Of a stretch of 64,000 nucleotides of DNA, positions 28,187 through 37,759 are shown piece by piece. Numbering within the stretch: the first letter of the stretch is position 1; each line of letters begins with the position of its first letter. The stretch spans positions 4,154,001 through 4,218,000 of the forward strand of contig JALKFA010000001.1 in the NCBI GenBank assembly GCA_024169445.1, given 5' to 3'. A model generated the notes under the pieces. That model worked only from the letters and a program-made list of their open reading frames with translations, did not search any database and was not told the DNA's origin. A program made the translations under genes and the position numbers. This stretch comes from Buttiauxella agrestis ATCC 33320. GTDB lineage: Bacteria > Pseudomonadota > Gammaproteobacteria > Enterobacterales > Enterobacteriaceae.

Positions 28187-28495
28187 ATGCCATCACCTCT
28201 TAACCGTGGGGCGGATAACCCTCGTCAGTGCTCTGCCGGAAGCAAAGAGGAGGTGCTGGCGAATGTGTTTGCGTACCTGAAGAAATCAATGGCTGGAGAG
28301 ATTCAGCCGGAGTCGAAAAAGCAGCGAATGGAGCGACAGGCTGACTCTCTGGCAGATAGCCAGTTATGGCACGACAACTACCGCGCATCGTTCCTGCCAT
28401 CCTTCCAGATTGTCGGCCCTCACCTACCTCACAAATACACAGACGACCGTTCTCGCGTCCGCTTAGGTCGCTTCGGTCATCGGACTAGCGACTAA
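28187..28495 (+). CDS. Phage protein of unknown function (102 aa)
   Basis: A 102-aa basic protein, MPSPLNRGADNPRQCSAGSK onward, 20 bp after the exonuclease. N-terminal helix 'KEEVLANVFAYLKKSMAGE'; the C-terminal part is rich in Arg/Asp ('KYTDDRSRVRLGRFGHRTSD'). No recognisable motif. Probably left-operon accessory gene. Confidence 0.5.
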   Translation: MPSPLNRGADNPRQCSAGSKEEVLANVFAYLKKSMAGEIQPESKKQRMERQADSLADSQLWHDNYRASFLPSFQIVGPHLPHKYTDDRSRVRLGRFGHRTSD

Positions 28496-28506
28496 GGGGG
28501 TTACCC

Positions 28507-28671
28507 ATGTGAACCAATCAGTATGACCCGGATATTACGCCGGGAGACTTAGCCATACGCCGCAGACAGCGCCCAATGCCATCACGGAATGAGCTGATGA
28601 AGCGCTGCAGCTTTCCATCGGTTAACGAAAACCGGTTTCTGAATCGTCTTTTGCAAGGAAGTGGGAAATGA
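28507..28671 (+). pseudogene. Small ORF with stop directly after its ATG
   Basis: ATG at 28507 (after GGGGGTTACCC) is followed at once by in-frame TGA and then 52 open codons reading TNQYDPDITPGDLAIRRR..., ending in an ATGA overlap with the next gene. The frame looks coding and coupled, so the TGA looks like an insertion or nonsense change. Internal initiation at 28576 (MPSRNELMKR..., 31 aa) remains possible. Confidence 0.4.
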
Positions 28672-28880
28672 GCGAACAAATGAAAATGCGCATAGCAAAG
28701 CAACTGACTATCGCGCTTCAAAACCTTGGCGCACCAATCGAATTGCTGTGCACTGTTGGCAGCTATGGAGATACGCAGACAGATGCAGACATCCTTGATG
28801 CGCTTGAGCAGTACAACGAGCGCGGCACCTGCATGGAACAAATTATCGCCCCCGCTTACGAGTGGAAACCAAAGCAATAG
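28668..28880 (+). CDS. Small phage protein (70 aa)
   Basis: A 70-aa protein, MSEQMKMRIAKQLTIALQNL onward, with GGAAGTGGGAA upstream. One helix followed by 'VGSYGDTQTDADILDALEQYN'. Typical of small accessory proteins near xis/int in lambdoid phages. Function unknown. Confidence 0.55.
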   Translation: MSEQMKMRIAKQLTIALQNLGAPIELLCTVGSYGDTQTDADILDALEQYNERGTCMEQIIAPAYEWKPKQ

Positions 28881-28889
28881 GCGGCTCTC

Positions 28890-28991
28890 ATGAACGCAAC
28901 AGAGAGCAATGCAATACGAGCCACTGCGCGTACCTGTGGCGGTATGCGACTAAACACGAACGCGAGCAATTTGCTCAGCATTGAGGGATGA
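28890..28991 (+). CDS. Possible microprotein (33 aa)
   Basis: An ORF of 33 codons (MNATESNAIRATARTCGGMR...) filling the gap between two phage genes; its stop is 4 bp before the next ATG. The ribosome site is poor (GGCGGCTCTC). Kept because the region has no other content; may be non-coding. Confidence 0.25.
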   Translation: MNATESNAIRATARTCGGMRLNTNASNLLSIEG

Positions 28992-28994
28992 GAG

Positions 28995-29363
28995 ATGAAA
29001 GAAGGTTTAACAATTGGTCAGCTCAGTGAAATCAATGCTGAGTTGCATACCGAAATTGCAGCACTCAAGAAAGAGCGTGATGCGCTGGCGGTGGAGAATA
29101 GCACCATTAAAACGATGAATGATTGCCTCGCTGAAGAGTTACGCGGCTATGAATCAGACGGTGCTTTTGATGGGCCTGACATGCATAAGCTTTGGCATTC
29201 ACATGCAGGCGCACTGCCAGCCACCGACGCCGCCATTGCAAGCATTCAGGCGCATGGAGTGGATAGGCTTGCTGACCACCTTTCAGGATTGAATATCATG
29301 GCTAGCGAAACAAGCGTCCGCGAATTCGCCGCCCAAATTCGCAAGGAACCTAACCATGACTAA
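28995..29363 (+). CDS. Accessory phage protein with coiled coil (122 aa)
   Basis: MKEGLTIGQLSEINAELHTE onward, with GGGATGAGAG upstream. Coiled coil at ~10-50 ('ALKKERDALAVENSTIKTMN'), followed by a segment 'ASIQAHGVDRLADHLSGL' and 'EFAAQIRKEPNHD' that I recall from Ea22-type lambdoid accessory proteins. Overlaps the next gene by 8 bp. Function unknown. Confidence 0.6.
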   Translation: MKEGLTIGQLSEINAELHTEIAALKKERDALAVENSTIKTMNDCLAEELRGYESDGAFDGPDMHKLWHSHAGALPATDAAIASIQAHGVDRLADHLSGLNIMASETSVREFAAQIRKEPNHD

Positions 29364-29868
29364 CCCAGCATACGAAGCCACTAACAGTGATGTGGAGAAG
29401 CTGATTAAGATGGCTCGAATTAACGCTGAATGCGGAGAGCATGCCTCACCTGAAGAAACGCTAAGGCTTATAGCGGCGCTGGAGCAGGCGCGGACAGAAC
29501 GCGAAGAGTTTCGCAAGCGGCTCAAACTGGAGCGTCAAATTGTCGAAGATGCAGATAAGCGCATCGCAGAACTCGAATCCGCACCCAACGGCATGATGCA
29601 GCTATCCAATGAACTGGCAGATAAAGAATTAACAGTAAAAGCCCTGGCTCTGTACAAGCCCCCGTTCAAGTTCATGTACGGTTATATCCACGATGGAGAT
29701 GGTCGCGTAGTTGCAGATAATAATGTGGGTGCAGACAACCAAGTGTTGCGCGTTAGGGGGTGGGGAAGGATTTCATATATGGAGAATGCAGAAGCTTTGC
29801 AGGATGAGGTTGGCGAAGTAATTGCATTTGCTCTAACTGAATACTGGCAGAAGAAGGGAGCGCTATGA
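29356..29868 (+). CDS. Accessory phage protein (170 aa)
   Basis: A 170-aa protein, MTNPAYEATNSDVEKLIKMA onward. Residues ~35-80 form a coiled coil ('ERRQ'-type charges), and the C-terminal half is globular with 'KFMYGYIHDGDGRVVADNN' and 'IAFALTEYWQKKGAL'. Overlaps neighbours by 8 and 4 bp. Part of the variable ea-type block upstream of xis; function unknown. Confidence 0.6.
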   Translation: MTNPAYEATNSDVEKLIKMARINAECGEHASPEETLRLIAALEQARTEREEFRKRLKLERQIVEDADKRIAELESAPNGMMQLSNELADKELTVKALALYKPPFKFMYGYIHDGDGRVVADNNVGADNQVLRVRGWGRISYMENAEALQDEVGEVIAFALTEYWQKKGAL

Positions 29869-30221
29869 CTACCAATAGCATGGGATTAGAGCAGACGCTG
29901 AGTGATGAACATGTCATTCGTGAATATCGAACTTCAAGCAGCGTGTGGATTCAGTGCTCAAAGCAAGCTTATGACCGCAGGAAGGCCGAGGGTTTCGAGG
30001 TTCGCGAGCTGTACGAGCAACCACAAATTCAACCGCAAAATATTCCAGAAATTATTCCTGTCACTTGCAATTGGTCACCCGATGATAACGGCGTATGGGG
30101 CGGTACTTGCGGAATAACATGGCAATTCTTTGATGATGGGCCTGCGGAAAATGGAGCGAAGTTTTGCCCTGGCTGCGGAGGACTGATAGCAGTTGGCGAA
30201 AGTGTCACAAATGAACCATAA
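29865..30221 (+). CDS. Accessory phage protein with CxxC motifs (118 aa)
   Basis: MTTNSMGLEQTLSDEHVIRE onward, coupled by ATGA. The C-terminal half has 'VTCNWSPDDNGVWGGTCGITWQFF' (Cys residues at ~68 and 82) and 'GAKFCPGCGG' (CxxC), together a plausible zinc site. Found in the same slot as Ea-type genes. Function unknown. Confidence 0.6.
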   Translation: MTTNSMGLEQTLSDEHVIREYRTSSSVWIQCSKQAYDRRKAEGFEVRELYEQPQIQPQNIPEIIPVTCNWSPDDNGVWGGTCGITWQFFDDGPAENGAKFCPGCGGLIAVGESVTNEP

Positions 30222-30330
30222 CCACCAAACCACTCACCAATAAGCTCGCATGTGAACCATTGCATCAAGCATGGATTATGTGTGAGCTATTCGCAGTAAT
30301 GTTACCGATTAAAGACCATATATATCCTAC

Positions 30331-30349
30331 CGCCGAGTGCGGCTTTTTT
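30331..30349 (+). terminator. Rho-independent terminator before xis
   Basis: GCCG-AGTG-CGGC followed by TTTTTT, 17 bp upstream of the xis start. It separates the accessory block from xis-int, so excision genes would be expressed from pL only by N-modified polymerase. Confidence 0.75.
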
Positions 30350-30365
30350 ACGCCTGGAGAAAGCC

Positions 30366-30623
30366 ATGAGCGAATTAATTCAACTTGTTCCAAATAAGTG
30401 GGTAACAGAAGAAAAGCTGATCCAAGTTACCGGTCTGCGCGAAGGCACGATTCGCCGCGCGCGCAAAACATCCTGGATGCAGGGGCGCCAATATCTGCAC
30501 GTGTCGCCAGAGGGTGAGCCGAAACCTACCAGCGAGTGCATGTACAACCTGCCAGAAATTAATGTGTGGATTGAGCGCCAGGCATCAAATCAGCCTGGTG
30601 CCGCAGGACGCAAAAAAGCTTAA
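30366..30623 (+). CDS. xis: Excisionase (Xis)
   Basis: An 85-aa basic protein, MSELIQLVPNKWVTEEKLIQ onward. A MerR-like winged HTH ('WVTEEKLIQVTGLREGTIRRARK') and 'YNLPEINVWIERQ' match the DUF1233/Xis family that accompanies this integrase type. It bends attachment-site DNA and directs Int to excision. 32 bp upstream of int. Confidence 0.88.
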   Translation: MSELIQLVPNKWVTEEKLIQVTGLREGTIRRARKTSWMQGRQYLHVSPEGEPKPTSECMYNLPEINVWIERQASNQPGAAGRKKA

Positions 30624-30655
30624 CCTGTCCCCCCTTTCAACAAGCAGGAGTCATC

Positions 30656-31942
30656 ATGGGAAAGATAGTGTATCCACCTGGCGTAGAGAACCATGGAGGG
30701 TTTTTGCGTATCTGGTTCATGTATCAGGGTAAGCGTGTGCGGGAGAAGTTGAGCATCCCCGACACGCCAAAAAACAGGAAGTCAGCGGGTGAATTGCGTT
30801 CGTCAGTGGCATTCGCAATCAAGACAGGAACATTCAATTACGCAGCGCAGTTCCCGAGCTCGTCTAACCTAACGAAGTTTGGTGAAGAAAGAAACGACAT
30901 CACAGTTAAAGATCTGGCAGAGAAATGGCTTTCGTTGAAAGAGATGGATATCTGCAATAACACGATGGGTCGCTATCAGTCAGCGTTAAGAAACACGATA
31001 CCAATGATTGGTGCCGGTACTCTGATCACGTCGCTTAACCAGGAGAGAATGCTTTCGCTTAGAAAGGAGTTGCTAACAGGGTTACAGAATCCAAAGCGTG
31101 GCCACAAATCCGTTGTAATCGGCCGATCGGTTGCCACCGTTAACTTTTACATGGGCGTGCTGTATGGAATGCTCTGTTTCGCTAAGTCTAACGGCTATGT
31201 GAAAGAGAACCCAATGGAAGGTATGGCACCAATGCGTCGCTCTAAAGTCGAACCAGATCCACTCACTCGCGATGAGTTTATCCGGTTGATTGATGCTTGC
31301 GCCAACCGGCAAGTTAAAAACTTCTGGTCACTGGCTGTGTATACCGGCCTGCGTCATGGGGAGATGTGCGCCTTAGCCTGGGAGGATATCGACTTGAATG
31401 CTGGCACTCTTACCGTTCGCCGTAATCATACGCTGAAGAAAGAGTTCACCCTTCCAAAAACTGATGCAGGCACGGATCGGGTCATTTCACTTATTGATGC
31501 AGCAAAGGACATACTTCGTGATCAGGCCGAGATGACCAGATTAGGAAAACAGTATGAGATTGATGTGCTGCTCAGGGAGTACAAAAAGAAGGAAGTTCAC
31601 AAATGCACCTTTGTGTTCAATCCTTCCCTGCATACTACAAACGGACGATCAGGCCATCACTATGCGGTAGGATCAGTAAACCAGAGCTGGGAAGCTGCAA
31701 TGCGCCGGGCAGGATTACGCTACCGGAAAGCGTATCAATCCCGGCACACATATGCCTGCTGGTCTTTAACGGCGGGAGCAAACCCAAACTTTATCGCTTC
31801 GCAAATGGGCCATTCAAATGCACAGATGGTTTATCAGGTTTACGGTAAGTGGATGGCTGATAACGACAGCGACCAGATTGCCATACTTAACCAGAAATTG
31901 TCGTCATTTGTCCCATCCATGCCCCACGCAAAAGCAGTTTGA
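30656..31942 (+). CDS. int: Tyrosine integrase
   Basis: A 428-aa site-specific recombinase. N-terminal arm-binding domain (~1-70), core-binding domain (~80-180), and catalytic domain with R233 (TGLRHGEM), K268, R363 (YQSRHTYAC), H386 (MGHS) and nucleophile Y396 (YQVYGKW). The position usually occupied by His in H-x-x-R is Tyr360, a natural variant in many phage integrases. It integrates the phage at the site next to fliE. Confidence 0.96.
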   Translation: MGKIVYPPGVENHGGFLRIWFMYQGKRVREKLSIPDTPKNRKSAGELRSSVAFAIKTGTFNYAAQFPSSSNLTKFGEERNDITVKDLAEKWLSLKEMDICNNTMGRYQSALRNTIPMIGAGTLITSLNQERMLSLRKELLTGLQNPKRGHKSVVIGRSVATVNFYMGVLYGMLCFAKSNGYVKENPMEGMAPMRRSKVEPDPLTRDEFIRLIDACANRQVKNFWSLAVYTGLRHGEMCALAWEDIDLNAGTLTVRRNHTLKKEFTLPKTDAGTDRVISLIDAAKDILRDQAEMTRLGKQYEIDVLLREYKKKEVHKCTFVFNPSLHTTNGRSGHHYAVGSVNQSWEAAMRRAGLRYRKAYQSRHTYACWSLTAGANPNFIASQMGHSNAQMVYQVYGKWMADNDSDQIAILNQKLSSFVPSMPHAKAV

Positions 31943-31990
31943 TGATAATTTCTTTATATATCAGATAGATTAAACCACTAAACCTGCATA
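31943..31990. other. Inferred prophage-host junction (att site)
   Basis: Only 35 bp separate the int stop from the fliE stop. The junction must lie in or near this stretch, possibly including the 3' end of fliE, whose reading frame stays complete. The segment is AT-rich (TTTCTTTATATATCAG). The core cannot be defined because the other end of the prophage is outside the window. Confidence 0.5.
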
Positions 31991-32289
31991 TTCATCACTT
32001 CCTGATACGCCGACACCATCTTATTGCGCACCTGGATACCCATCTGTAGCGAAACCGACGATTTTTGCAGATCGACCATCACATCATTGAGCGCAACACC
32101 CGGTGTTCCGAGGGCAAAATTTTCAGCCTGAGTACGGGCAGCGGTTTGCGTTTCACTGATACGGCCAAGCGCTGCCTGTAACTCACCGGCAAAACTCACT
32201 TTTGGCTCGTAATTCTGAACCGGATTCCCCGCTGACAGCGCGGTTGCCTGCAACTGCTGAAGTACGCCTTCGATACCTTGAATTGCCAT
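31978..32289 (-). CDS. fliE: Flagellar hook-basal body protein FliE
   Basis: A 103-aa protein aligned over its full length with E. coli FliE: '[19 protein letters not shown]', '[26 protein letters not shown]', '[40 protein letters not shown]' as blocks. It is the adaptor between the MS ring and the rod. Divergent from fliF. Intact although a prophage abuts its 3' end. Confidence 0.97.
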   Translation of the reverse strand: MAIQGIEGVLQQLQATALSAGNPVQNYEPKVSFAGELQAALGRISETQTAARTQAENFALGTPGVALNDVMVDLQKSSVSLQMGIQVRNKMVSAYQEVMNMQV

Positions 32290-32506
32290 TTCCCTGCCCC
32301 AGTGATTTTAAACGCGGCAAGATTACCACCTTGTCACCAGGGCAAAGGCGCTAAATAGCGGCAATAAATAGAGCTAATTCAGCCATCAAAACCGCTAAGA
32401 AAGAAAATAATAACGTTGCCATCTTTGTGGAACTTTTGTTGTGGGAGCTCGTTTTGTTCACTCTGTCTATTAAATATGTTGTCTACGCCCAGCTGCGAGG
32501 TGCTCA

Positions 32507-34189
32507 ATGACCGCAGCAAGCCTGCCACAAACGCCGCAAAACAAAACCCAGGAGTGGCTGGCCCGCATTCGTGCAAATCCTAAAATCCCGCTAGCGGTCG
32601 CAGGCGCTGCGGCTATCGCCATTCTTGTCGCGCTGGTGCTGTGGGCCAAAACGCCTGATTACAAAGTGCTGTACAGCAATCTGGCCGAGCAAGATGGCGG
32701 TGCCATCGTCACTCAACTGACCCAGATGAATGTGCCTTATCGTTTCTCTGATAACGGCAGCGCGATTTTGGTCCCGGCAGATAAAGTCTACGATCTGCGT
32801 TTGCGCATGGCACAGCAAGGGTTACCTAAGGGTGGCGCAGTCGGCTTTGAATTACTGGATCAAGAAAAGTTTGGCATCAGCCAGTTTAGCGAGCAGGTGA
32901 ACTACCAACGCGCACTGGAAGGCGAACTGGCGCGTACCATCGAAACGCTTGGCCCGGTCAAAACAGCGCGTGTGCATCTGGCGATGCCTAAACCTTCTTT
33001 GTTTGTTCGCGAACAAAAATCCCCTTCTGCTTCGGTCACACTTAGCCTGGAAGCTGGTCGTGCGTTAGACGAAGGACAAGTCAGTGCCGTGGTGCATATG
33101 GTGTCGAGTGCGGTTGCTGGTTTGCCGCCAGGCAATGTGACGCTGGTCGACCAGGGCGGGCATTTGCTGACGCAGTCCAATACCGCAGGCCGTGACCTTA
33201 ACGATGCGCAGCTTAAATATGCAATGGATGTCGAAAGCCGTTACCAGCGCCGCATCGAAGCCATTCTTGGGCCGATTGTCGGCAACAATAATGTCCACGC
33301 GCAGGTCACCGCACAAATTGACTTCTCTAATAAAGAACAAACACAAGAGCAGTATCACCCGAACAGCGATCCCTCTCAGGCAGCGGTGCGTTCGCGCCAG
33401 CTTAACCAAAGCGAGCAAGTGAATGGCCGTAACCCAGGTGGTGTGCCGGGTGCGCTATCTAACCAACCTGCCCCACCGAATAACGCCCCCATTTCAACAC
33501 CGCCACAAGCTACGCCAGCGAATGCTCAGCCGCAGCAAACACAGGCAACATCCACCTCTGCGCAGAGTGGCTCGAGTAACACCCAGCGTGACGAGACCAC
33601 CAACTACGAGGTCGACCGCACCATTTTGCATACCAAGTTGAACGTCGGTGATGTTCAGCGGCTGTCTGTCGCGGTGGTGGTGAACTACCGCCAGCTTACC
33701 GATGGCAAACCACTGCCATTGACTGCCGATCAGATGAAGCAAATTGAAAATCTGACGCGTGAAGCGATGGGTTATTCCGATAAACGCGGCGATACGCTCA
33801 ATGTCGTTAACTCACCGTTTAGCGCCAGCGACGAAACCAGTGCGGAACTGCCGTTCTGGAAGCAACAAGCCTTCTTCGAGATGTTGATGTCGGCCGGTCG
33901 CTGGTTGTTGGTGTTGATTGTTGCCTGGCTGCTGTGGCGCAAAGTGGTGCGCCCACAACTGCAACGCAAAGAAATGGCACAACAAGCCCTGGTTGAAGCC
34001 CAACGCCAGCGTGTGGAAGAGGAAGATGCCGTTTCTGTACGCCTGACGAAAGACGAACAGCAGCAGCAACGCAAAGTTAACCAACGCCTCGGCGCTGAAG
34101 TCATGAGCCAGCGTATTCGCGAGATGTCTGATAACGATCCGCGCGTGGTCGCGCTGGTGATACGCCAATGGATGAGTAACGAACTATGA
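32507..34189 (+). CDS. fliF: Flagellar MS-ring protein FliF
   Basis: A 560-aa protein with two membrane helices (~27-46 and ~457-480) flanking a large periplasmic part with the ring-building motifs ('[20 protein letters not shown]', '[28 protein letters not shown]'). A Q/P-rich linker (~305-360) is typical. The C-terminus ('[19 protein letters not shown]') binds FliG. It overlaps fliG by 4 bp and starts the fliF-R block. Confidence 0.97.
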   Translation: MTAASLPQTPQNKTQEWLARIRANPKIPLAVAGAAAIAILVALVLWAKTPDYKVLYSNLAEQDGGAIVTQLTQMNVPYRFSDNGSAILVPADKVYDLRLRMAQQGLPKGGAVGFELLDQEKFGISQFSEQVNYQRALEGELARTIETLGPVKTARVHLAMPKPSLFVREQKSPSASVTLSLEAGRALDEGQVSAVVHMVSSAVAGLPPGNVTLVDQGGHLLTQSNTAGRDLNDAQLKYAMDVESRYQRRIEAILGPIVGNNNVHAQVTAQIDFSNKEQTQEQYHPNSDPSQAAVRSRQLNQSEQVNGRNPGGVPGALSNQPAPPNNAPISTPPQATPANAQPQQTQATSTSAQSGSSNTQRDETTNYEVDRTILHTKLNVGDVQRLSVAVVVNYRQLTDGKPLPLTADQMKQIENLTREAMGYSDKRGDTLNVVNSPFSASDETSAELPFWKQQAFFEMLMSAGRWLLVLIVAWLLWRKVVRPQLQRKEMAQQALVEAQRQRVEEEDAVSVRLTKDEQQQQRKVNQRLGAEVMSQRIREMSDNDPRVVALVIRQWMSNEL

Positions 34190-35178
34190 GTATTAGCGGA
34201 ACAGAGAAAAGCGCCATTCTGTTGATGACCATTGGCGAAGACCGTGCGGCGGAGGTGTTCAAGCATCTCAGTCCACGTGAAGTTCAGCATCTCAGTGCCG
34301 CGATGGCCAGCATTCGCCAGATTTCTAATAAGCAACTGACCGAGGTGTTGGCCGAGTTCGAACAAGAAGCCGAGCAGTACGCCGCGCTGTCGGTCAACGC
34401 GAACGATTATCTGCGTTCGGTGTTGATCAAAGCCCTGGGCGAAGAGCGTGCCTCCAGCCTGCTGGAAGATATTCTGGAAACCCGCGAAACCACGTCGGGC
34501 ATGGAAACGCTCAACTTTATGGAACCGCAAAGCGCTGCGGACCTGATTCGCGACGAGCACCCGCAAATTATCGCTACCATCCTGGTTCACCTCAAACGTG
34601 CTCAGGCGGCAGATATTCTGGCGTTGTTCGACGAGCGTTTACGCCACGACGTGATGCTGCGTATCGCGACCTTCGGCGGCGTGCAGCCTGCGGCATTGGC
34701 TGAGTTGACCGAAGTGCTCAACAACCTGCTCGACGGCCAAAACCTCAAGCGCAGCAAAATGGGTGGCGTGAGGACGGCAGCAGAAATTATCAACCTGATG
34801 AAAACTCAGCAGGAAGAAGCGGTTATCACTGCCGTTCGCGACTTCGATGGCGAGCTGGCACAAAAAATTATCGACGAAATGTTCCTGTTCGAAAACCTCG
34901 TCGAAGTCGACGACCGCAGCATCCAGCGCCTGTTGCAGGAAGTGGAGTCCGAATCGCTGCTTATCGCCCTCAAAGGTGCCGAACAGCCACTGCGCGAGAA
35001 ATTCCTGCGCAACATGTCGCAACGTGCGGCAGATATTCTGCGCGACGACCTCTCCAACCGTGGCCCGGTACGCCTGTCGCAGGTAGAAAACGAACAGAAA
35101 GCCATTCTGCTTATCGTTCGTCGCCTGGCAGAAACCGGCGAGATGGTCATTGGCACCAGCGAGGATACTTATGTCTAA
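34186..35178 (+). CDS. fliG: Flagellar motor switch protein FliG
   Basis: A 330-aa C-ring protein. N-terminal FliF-binding domain ('[25 protein letters not shown]'), middle domain with the EHPQ motif ('[16 protein letters not shown]'), C-terminal torque domain with the conserved charged helix around '[15 protein letters not shown]'. Interacts with MotA and sets rotation direction. Overlaps fliF and fliH. Confidence 0.97.
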   Translation: MSISGTEKSAILLMTIGEDRAAEVFKHLSPREVQHLSAAMASIRQISNKQLTEVLAEFEQEAEQYAALSVNANDYLRSVLIKALGEERASSLLEDILETRETTSGMETLNFMEPQSAADLIRDEHPQIIATILVHLKRAQAADILALFDERLRHDVMLRIATFGGVQPAALAELTEVLNNLLDGQNLKRSKMGGVRTAAEIINLMKTQQEEAVITAVRDFDGELAQKIIDEMFLFENLVEVDDRSIQRLLQEVESESLLIALKGAEQPLREKFLRNMSQRAADILRDDLSNRGPVRLSQVENEQKAILLIVRRLAETGEMVIGTSEDTYV

Positions 35179-35872
35179 CGGGCTTGCGTGGAAAATCTGG
35201 ACGCCAGACGATTTAGCACCGCCGTCGCAGGCATTTGAGCCATTGTTCGCCTCTGATGCTGAAGATGAACCCACTGAATCGCCTGAAGAAAGCGAGCCCA
35301 ACTTGCAGCAGCAACTGGCACAAATGCAGATGCAGGCGCACGAACAAGGTCATCAACTGGGTTATGCCGCAGGGCATACAGCGGGTGCAGAAGAAGGCCG
35401 TAACGCAGGTTTTCAGCAAGGCCTGGAGCAGGGGCTGGCTGAAGCTAAGCAACAGCAAGCACCGGTTCATGCGCGGATGCAGCAACTGGTTAGCGAATTC
35501 CAGTACACCCTGGATGCGCTCGATAGCGTCATCGCTTCGCGTTTGATGCAAATGGCACTGGAAGCGGCACGTCAGGTTATTGGTGAGTCAAAAGGCATTG
35601 ATAACAGTGCGCTGATTAAACAGATCCAGGCGCTTTTACAACAAGAGCCGCTGTTCAGTGGCAAACCACAGTTGCGCGTGCATCCCGATGATTTACAACG
35701 TGTTGAAGAAATGCTCGGCGCAACACTCAGCCTGCATGGCTGGCGTCTGCGTGGCGACCCAAGTCTGCATCAAGGCGGCTGCAAAGTGTCTGCCGATGAA
35801 GGCGACCTCGACGCCAGCGTGGCAACGCGCTGGCAGGAGCTCTGCCGCCTTGCAGCTCCAGGAGTGTTGTGA
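35171..35872 (+). CDS. fliH: Flagellar export apparatus protein FliH
   Basis: Start [20 protein letters not shown] (233 aa) matches E. coli FliH '[11 protein letters not shown]' and overlaps the fliG end by 8 bp. The centre carries the glycine-repeat helix G-x-x-x-G ('[22 protein letters not shown]'-type spacing), diagnostic of FliH. It holds the FliI ATPase at the export gate and C ring. Confidence 0.95.
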   Translation: MSNGLAWKIWTPDDLAPPSQAFEPLFASDAEDEPTESPEESEPNLQQQLAQMQMQAHEQGHQLGYAAGHTAGAEEGRNAGFQQGLEQGLAEAKQQQAPVHARMQQLVSEFQYTLDALDSVIASRLMQMALEAARQVIGESKGIDNSALIKQIQALLQQEPLFSGKPQLRVHPDDLQRVEEMLGATLSLHGWRLRGDPSLHQGGCKVSADEGDLDASVATRWQELCRLAAPGVL

Positions 35873-37230
35873 TGACTGCCCGTTTAACACGCTGGCTCAA
35901 CACGCTCGATAATTTCGAAGCGCGAATGTCACAGTTACCCACCGTTCGCCGTTATGGCCGACTGACACGGGCAACGGGTTTGGTACTTGAAGCCACCGGT
36001 TTGCAATTGCCCCTTGGGGCGACCTGTATTATCGAACAGCACTCCAGAGATATTGAGTGCGAAGTTGTCGGTTTTAACGGCAAGAAACTGTTCCTGATGC
36101 CCCTTGAGGAAGTCGAAGGGATCTTGCCAGGTGCTCGCGTTTACGCGCGCGCCACCGCTGAAGGTGGCTTGCATAGCGGGAAACAATTGCCACTTGGCCC
36201 GGCACTATTAGGACGGGTACTTGATGGAAGTGGCCGTCCACTAGATAGCCTTCCGGCCCCTGAAACCACCACTATGGGTGCGCTGGGTGCAGCGCCATTC
36301 AACCCGTTACAACGAACGCCTATCGAACACGTTCTGGATGTCGGCGTGCGCCCAATTAACGCACTGCTGACTGTCGGGCGTGGGCAGCGTATGGGGCTGT
36401 TCGCCGGCTCCGGCGTCGGCAAGAGCGTGCTGTTGGGCATGATGGCGCGTTATACCCAGGCTGATGTGATTGTGGTGGGTTTAATCGGTGAGCGTGGTCG
36501 TGAAGTTAAAGATTTTATCGAGAATATTCTTGGCCCCGAAGGCCGCGCCCGTTCGGTGGTGATTGCCGCTCCAGCAGATGTTTCACCGTTATTGCGTATG
36601 CAAGGTGCCGCGTATGCCACGCGCATCGCCGAAGATTTCCGTGACCGCGGTCAGCATGTGTTGCTGATTATGGACTCCCTCACCCGCTATGCGATGGCGC
36701 AGCGTGAAATCGCGCTGGCGATTGGTGAACCTCCGGCTACCAAAGGTTATCCGCCGTCGGTGTTTGCCAAGCTCCCGGCGCTGGTTGAACGTGCTGGTAA
36801 CGGTATCTCTGGCGGCGGTTCGATTACCGCGTTTTACACAGTGTTGACCGAAGGCGATGACCAACAAGATCCGATTGCCGACTCCGCACGCGCCATTCTT
36901 GATGGTCACATCGTGTTGTCGCGCCGCCTTGCGGAAGGCGGACATTATCCGGCTATCGACATTGAAGCCTCCATCAGTCGCGCCATGACCTCACTCATTA
37001 CCGACCAACACTACGCCCGTGTTCGTCATTTCAAGCAGTTGTTATCCAGCTTCCAGCGTAACCGCGATTTAGTCAGCGTTGGCGCGTATGCCAAAGGCAG
37101 CGATCCACAGCTCGACAAAGCCATTGTGTTGTGGCCGCAACTGGAAGCCTTTTTGCAGCAAGGGATTTTCGAGCGCAGCGGCTGGGAAGAAGCCTGCCAG
37201 TCACTGGAGATTATTTTCCCTGAGGTTTGA
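35872..37230 (+). CDS. fliI: Flagellum-specific ATPase FliI
   Basis: Start at ATG 35872 ([20 protein letters not shown]; 452 aa), overlapping the fliH stop. F1-beta-like ATPase: Walker A GSGVGKS (~180), '[15 protein letters not shown]', Walker B '[18 protein letters not shown]' region, and '[16 protein letters not shown]'. It energises and orders the export of flagellar subunits with FliH and FliJ. Confidence 0.97.
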   Translation: MTARLTRWLNTLDNFEARMSQLPTVRRYGRLTRATGLVLEATGLQLPLGATCIIEQHSRDIECEVVGFNGKKLFLMPLEEVEGILPGARVYARATAEGGLHSGKQLPLGPALLGRVLDGSGRPLDSLPAPETTTMGALGAAPFNPLQRTPIEHVLDVGVRPINALLTVGRGQRMGLFAGSGVGKSVLLGMMARYTQADVIVVGLIGERGREVKDFIENILGPEGRARSVVIAAPADVSPLLRMQGAAYATRIAEDFRDRGQHVLLIMDSLTRYAMAQREIALAIGEPPATKGYPPSVFAKLPALVERAGNGISGGGSITAFYTVLTEGDDQQDPIADSARAILDGHIVLSRRLAEGGHYPAIDIEASISRAMTSLITDQHYARVRHFKQLLSSFQRNRDLVSVGAYAKGSDPQLDKAIVLWPQLEAFLQQGIFERSGWEEACQSLEIIFPEV

Positions 37231-37242
37231 TGTTCACAACAA

Positions 37243-37292
37243 CGGTGGATGACGGGTTTCGTCGGTCGGTTAAGCGAAGCGCCATCCGACAC
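37243..37292. repeat. REP-like palindromic repeat between fliI and fliJ
   Basis: A GC-rich imperfect palindrome reading GGTGGATGACGGGTTTCGTC ... GCGAAGCGCCATCCGACA resembles enterobacterial REP/PU units (consensus with GGATGGCG...GCTTCGC). It may stabilise upstream mRNA or attenuate transcription within the operon. Confidence 0.65.
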
Positions 37293-37312
37293 TAGCTTGA
37301 TGGGAGATCGGT

Positions 37313-37759
37313 ATGAACCAAAGCACCGCACTGGATACCCTGTGTGACCTCGCAGTAAAAGAGGTCGACGATGCAGCAGTCCGCTTAGGTGAAATGCGCC
37401 GCGGCTGCCAGCAGGCGGAAGAACAACTCAACATGCTGATTAACTATCAGTTTGAATACAGCAGCAGCCTGAATGACAACATGAGCCAGGGGATCGCCAG
37501 TAACCGTTGGCAGAATTATCAGCAGTTTATACAGACACTTGAGAAAGCTATTGACCAGCACCGCCAGCAACTGTCGCAGTGGAACAATAAGGTCAACCTG
37601 GCGCTCAACTTCTGGCAAGAGAAGCAAAAAAGATTACAGGCCTGGCAAACTTTGCAAGACCGAAAAGCCGCGCAGGTGTTACTGGCCGAAAACAAGCTTG
37701 ATCAAAAACTGATGGATGAATATGCCCAGCGGGCAACACTGAGGAAGGTCGAACAATGA
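37313..37759 (+). CDS. fliJ: Flagellar protein FliJ
   Basis: A 148-aa all-helical coiled coil, [20 protein letters not shown] onward, of FliJ size. '[38 protein letters not shown]' read in two blocks matches FliJ. It is the central stalk of the export ATPase and an escort for chaperones. Ribosome site GGGAGATCGGT; 4-bp overlap with fliK. Confidence 0.95.
   Translation: MNQSTALDTLCDLAVKEVDDAAVRLGEMRRGCQQAEEQLNMLINYQFEYSSSLNDNMSQGIASNRWQNYQQFIQTLEKAIDQHRQQLSQWNNKVNLALNFWQEKQKRLQAWQTLQDRKAAQVLLAENKLDQKLMDEYAQRATLRKVEQ

Larger units (their letters stand above)
1..31977. mobile_element. Lambdoid prophage (partial; structural end cut by window start)
   Basis: A continuous phage genome in lambda order: late structural genes, lysis, Q, nin, P, O, cII, cro, cI, N, cIII, recombination, xis, int. 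Regulatory signals (operators, nutL/nutR, PRE, tR') all fall where lambda has them. Early genes are lambda-like (N, Cro, CII, CIII, CI, O, P), recombination is P22-like (Erf), and the endolysin/holin are phage-21-like, so the genome is a mosaic. The right boundary is inferred from int ending 35 bp before the host gene fliE; the left boundary and remaining tail genes lie outside the window. No broken essential gene was seen, so it may be inducible (inference). Confidence 0.95.
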
